The notes beneath the pieces were generated by a model that made no database searches, had not been told where the DNA came from, and saw only the letters and a program-made list of their open reading frames with translations. From an uncultured Christensenella sp. (GTDB lineage Bacteria; Bacillota; Clostridia; Christensenellales; Borkfalkiaceae): DNA of 7,585 nucleotides. How positions within the stretch are numbered: the stretch's first letter is position 1; each line of letters starts with the position of its first letter. Below are positions 6,682 through 7,585 of this stretch, piece by piece. Both the position numbers and the translations under genes were made by a program. The DNA lies in NCBI GenBank assembly GCA_910576655.1, contig CAJTJC010000026.1, positions 1-7,585 on the forward strand, in the 5' to 3' direction.

Positions 6682-7585
6682 GGAAGTCAACGTTAAGAGG
6701 AATAATCTCATTAGTAATATGTGTAGTACTTGCCGCAGGCGTTTGTTGTTTGGGCTTTGCGTCACGTGATGACAACGGCAAATGGTTCGGCAATTTTGCG
6801 AATATGTCCGAATGGCATTGGACGGATAAAACGCAGCCGCCTGCGGATAACCCTAACGACAATATGCAGGTAACGACGCCCTCTGGCGAAAGCGGTATGG
6901 CAATTAAAGCAACGAAGCTTGCGCGCAGCGAATACGCGGCGAACGGTATTTCACCGCAAGCGGAAACAGCATACTGGTTAAAGGCAACGCTAACCCCTGC
7001 CGAGCCTACAAACCCCGAGATATTGTGGACAATGACTTGGGCAGATACAACAAACGAATGGGCAGCTAATAAAGCGGTAGCGGATTATATAACAATGACA
7101 ATAGATGCCGATACCCACGGCGTGCGAGTATCGTGTATGGCGGCATTTGCCGAAAGGATAATAATAACGGCGACTTCGAGAAGCAACCCTACGTTAAAAG
7201 CTAATTGTTATTTAGACTACGTAAGGAAACTTACCGCGATAGAAGATTTAGCTATTGAGGATGGTTTTTGTTTCAGCGGTGGGGCTTTGAGCCTTAATTG
7301 TCGTCCAGTGTCTACGGTCGGAACTATCGGACCGGATTTTAGGTTTCAAGTAGAAGATATACGAATGTCTGACGGTTTTGTTGAGCAGGTTTATTGCCAG
7401 AAGTTAACCGAGTATGACGGCGTCGAGGAATGGGACTTAGATAAGCTTTACGCCGAGTTTACACTCGGTAATGGCTACATACCGTTTACTTCCGAGGGCG
7501 AGCTTATAAGCTTTGACGGAAAAACCGTCAGACATTCGTATATCTTCTACTTGAAACCTAAAATCCGGTCCGATAGTTCCGACCG
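6678..7585 (+). CDS. Secreted or surface-exposed protein with Ig-like-looking region, 3'-partial
   Basis: The frame is open from the ATG at 6678 to the window edge (302 codons, no stop), so the C-terminus is unseen. The start is supported by GGGGG 6 bp upstream and by the ATGA overlap with the preceding gene. Residues 1-30 look like an export signal: a basic start (MRKSTLRG), a hydrophobic stretch (IISLVICVVLAAGVCCLGFA) and a possible signal peptidase site after GFA; the cysteines do not make a good lipobox. Residues 31-65 are a Trp/Pro/Asn-rich linker. Residues about 74-185 alternate hydrophobic beta-strands, ending IIITATSRSNPTLKANCYLD (161-180). This resembles the end of bacterial Ig-like (BIG2-type) repeats. 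Residues 186-302 remain beta-rich but are unrecognised. A 65-bp inverted repeat covers codons 213-234 and 282-302. A role in adhesion or as a virion surface protein is inference. Confidence 0.75.
   Translation, partial: MRKSTLRGIISLVICVVLAAGVCCLGFASRDDNGKWFGNFANMSEWHWTDKTQPPADNPNDNMQVTTPSGESGMAIKATKLARSEYAANGISPQAETAYWLKATLTPAEPTNPEILWTMTWADTTNEWAANKAVADYITMTIDADTHGVRVSCMAAFAERIIITATSRSNPTLKANCYLDYVRKLTAIEDLAIEDGFCFSGGALSLNCRPVSTVGTIGPDFRFQVEDIRMSDGFVEQVYCQKLTEYDGVEEWDLDKLYAEFTLGNGYIPFTSEGELISFDGKTVRHSYIFYLKPKIRSDSSD
7315..7379 (+). repeat. Left arm of a perfect 65-bp inverted repeat
   Basis: This stretch is the exact reverse complement of 7521-7585, base for base over 65 bp; identity stops at 7380. 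It lies inside the secreted-protein gene and encodes roughly residues 213-234 (TVGTIGPDFR through MSDGF). The outer 20 bp (CGGTCGGAACTATCGGACCG) are themselves an imperfect palindrome. Confidence 0.97.
7521..7585 (-). repeat. Right arm of the 65-bp inverted repeat, running into the window end
   Basis: This is the exact inverted copy of 7315-7379, separated from it by a 141-bp spacer (7380-7520). The match continues to the last base, so the real arm may be longer. In the gene's frame it encodes residues 282-302. At its inner edge TGACGG-AAAAA-CCGTCA (7514-7530) forms a small perfect hairpin spanning the junction. Confidence 0.95.

Noticed and set aside
6735..6765. Lipoprotein signal (lipobox) at the cysteines of the secreted protein
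   Set aside because: The residues before Cys23 and Cys24 (AAGV and AGVC) do not fit the usual [LVI][AST][GA]C pattern, so an ordinary signal peptide or membrane anchor is more likely.
6535..6862. Minus-strand open frames (76 and 72 codons) opposite the accessory genes
   Set aside because: They conflict with the + strand genes, which have ribosome sites and coupled overlaps; the apparent products are low-complexity.
7501..7512. 12-bp palindrome AGCTTATAAGCT and the nearby CCGAGT-TTAC-ACTCGG stem (7453-7468)
   Set aside because: Both are within coding sequence and short enough to be expected by chance; nothing links them to function.
1..7585. tRNA, rRNA, CRISPR array or insertion-sequence transposase
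   Set aside because: No cloverleaf-like segment, rRNA signature, regularly spaced repeat array or transposase motif was seen on reading either strand.

Overview
The window suggests a low-to-mid GC member of the Firmicutes (Bacillota), most likely Clostridia. The evidence is the glycogen gene order glgC-glgD-glgA-glgP, the presence of GlgD (a GlgC paralogue found mainly in this phylum), strong GGAGG-type ribosome binding sites and short intergenic gaps. Genus cannot be told from this sequence.

Positions 1-5892 are a tightly packed glycogen operon, all on the + strand. It contains the C-terminal two thirds of glgC (cut by the window start), glgD, glgA (start corrected to 1961) and glgP. Gaps are only 14, 14 and 23 bp, so one transcript is likely, with its promoter upstream of the window. 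GlgC with its partner GlgD makes ADP-glucose, GlgA polymerises it into alpha-1,4-glucan, and GlgP releases glucose-1-phosphate again. The branching enzyme glgB is not in the window; by analogy with other Firmicutes it may lie upstream. A 34-bp perfect palindrome (5899-5932) forms a convincing terminator just after glgP.

Positions 5933-6272 are non-coding, AT-rich and structured. They hold a 9-bp tandem repeat, a good sigma-A-type promoter (TTGACA-17-TATTCT, 6023-6051) and an 11-bp inverted repeat just after the predicted transcription start. Further hairpins follow, and the last one buries the Shine-Dalgarno of the next gene and runs straight into eight Ts.

Positions 6273-7585 are a separate accessory module of three overlapping genes: an 81-aa protein, a 58-aa very basic protein, and a secreted protein with an Ig-like-looking region whose 3' end is beyond the window. 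Tiny overlapping genes followed by an exported protein suggest a phage-like or other mobile element, but no replication, integration or packaging gene is visible to prove it.

The most striking signal is a perfect 65-bp inverted repeat inside the secreted-protein gene (7315-7379 and 7521-7585, 141-bp spacer). Its outer arm ends exactly at the window edge. It could be a DNA-inversion switch that changes the protein's C-terminus, or an assembly fold-back at a contig end; the sequence alone cannot decide.
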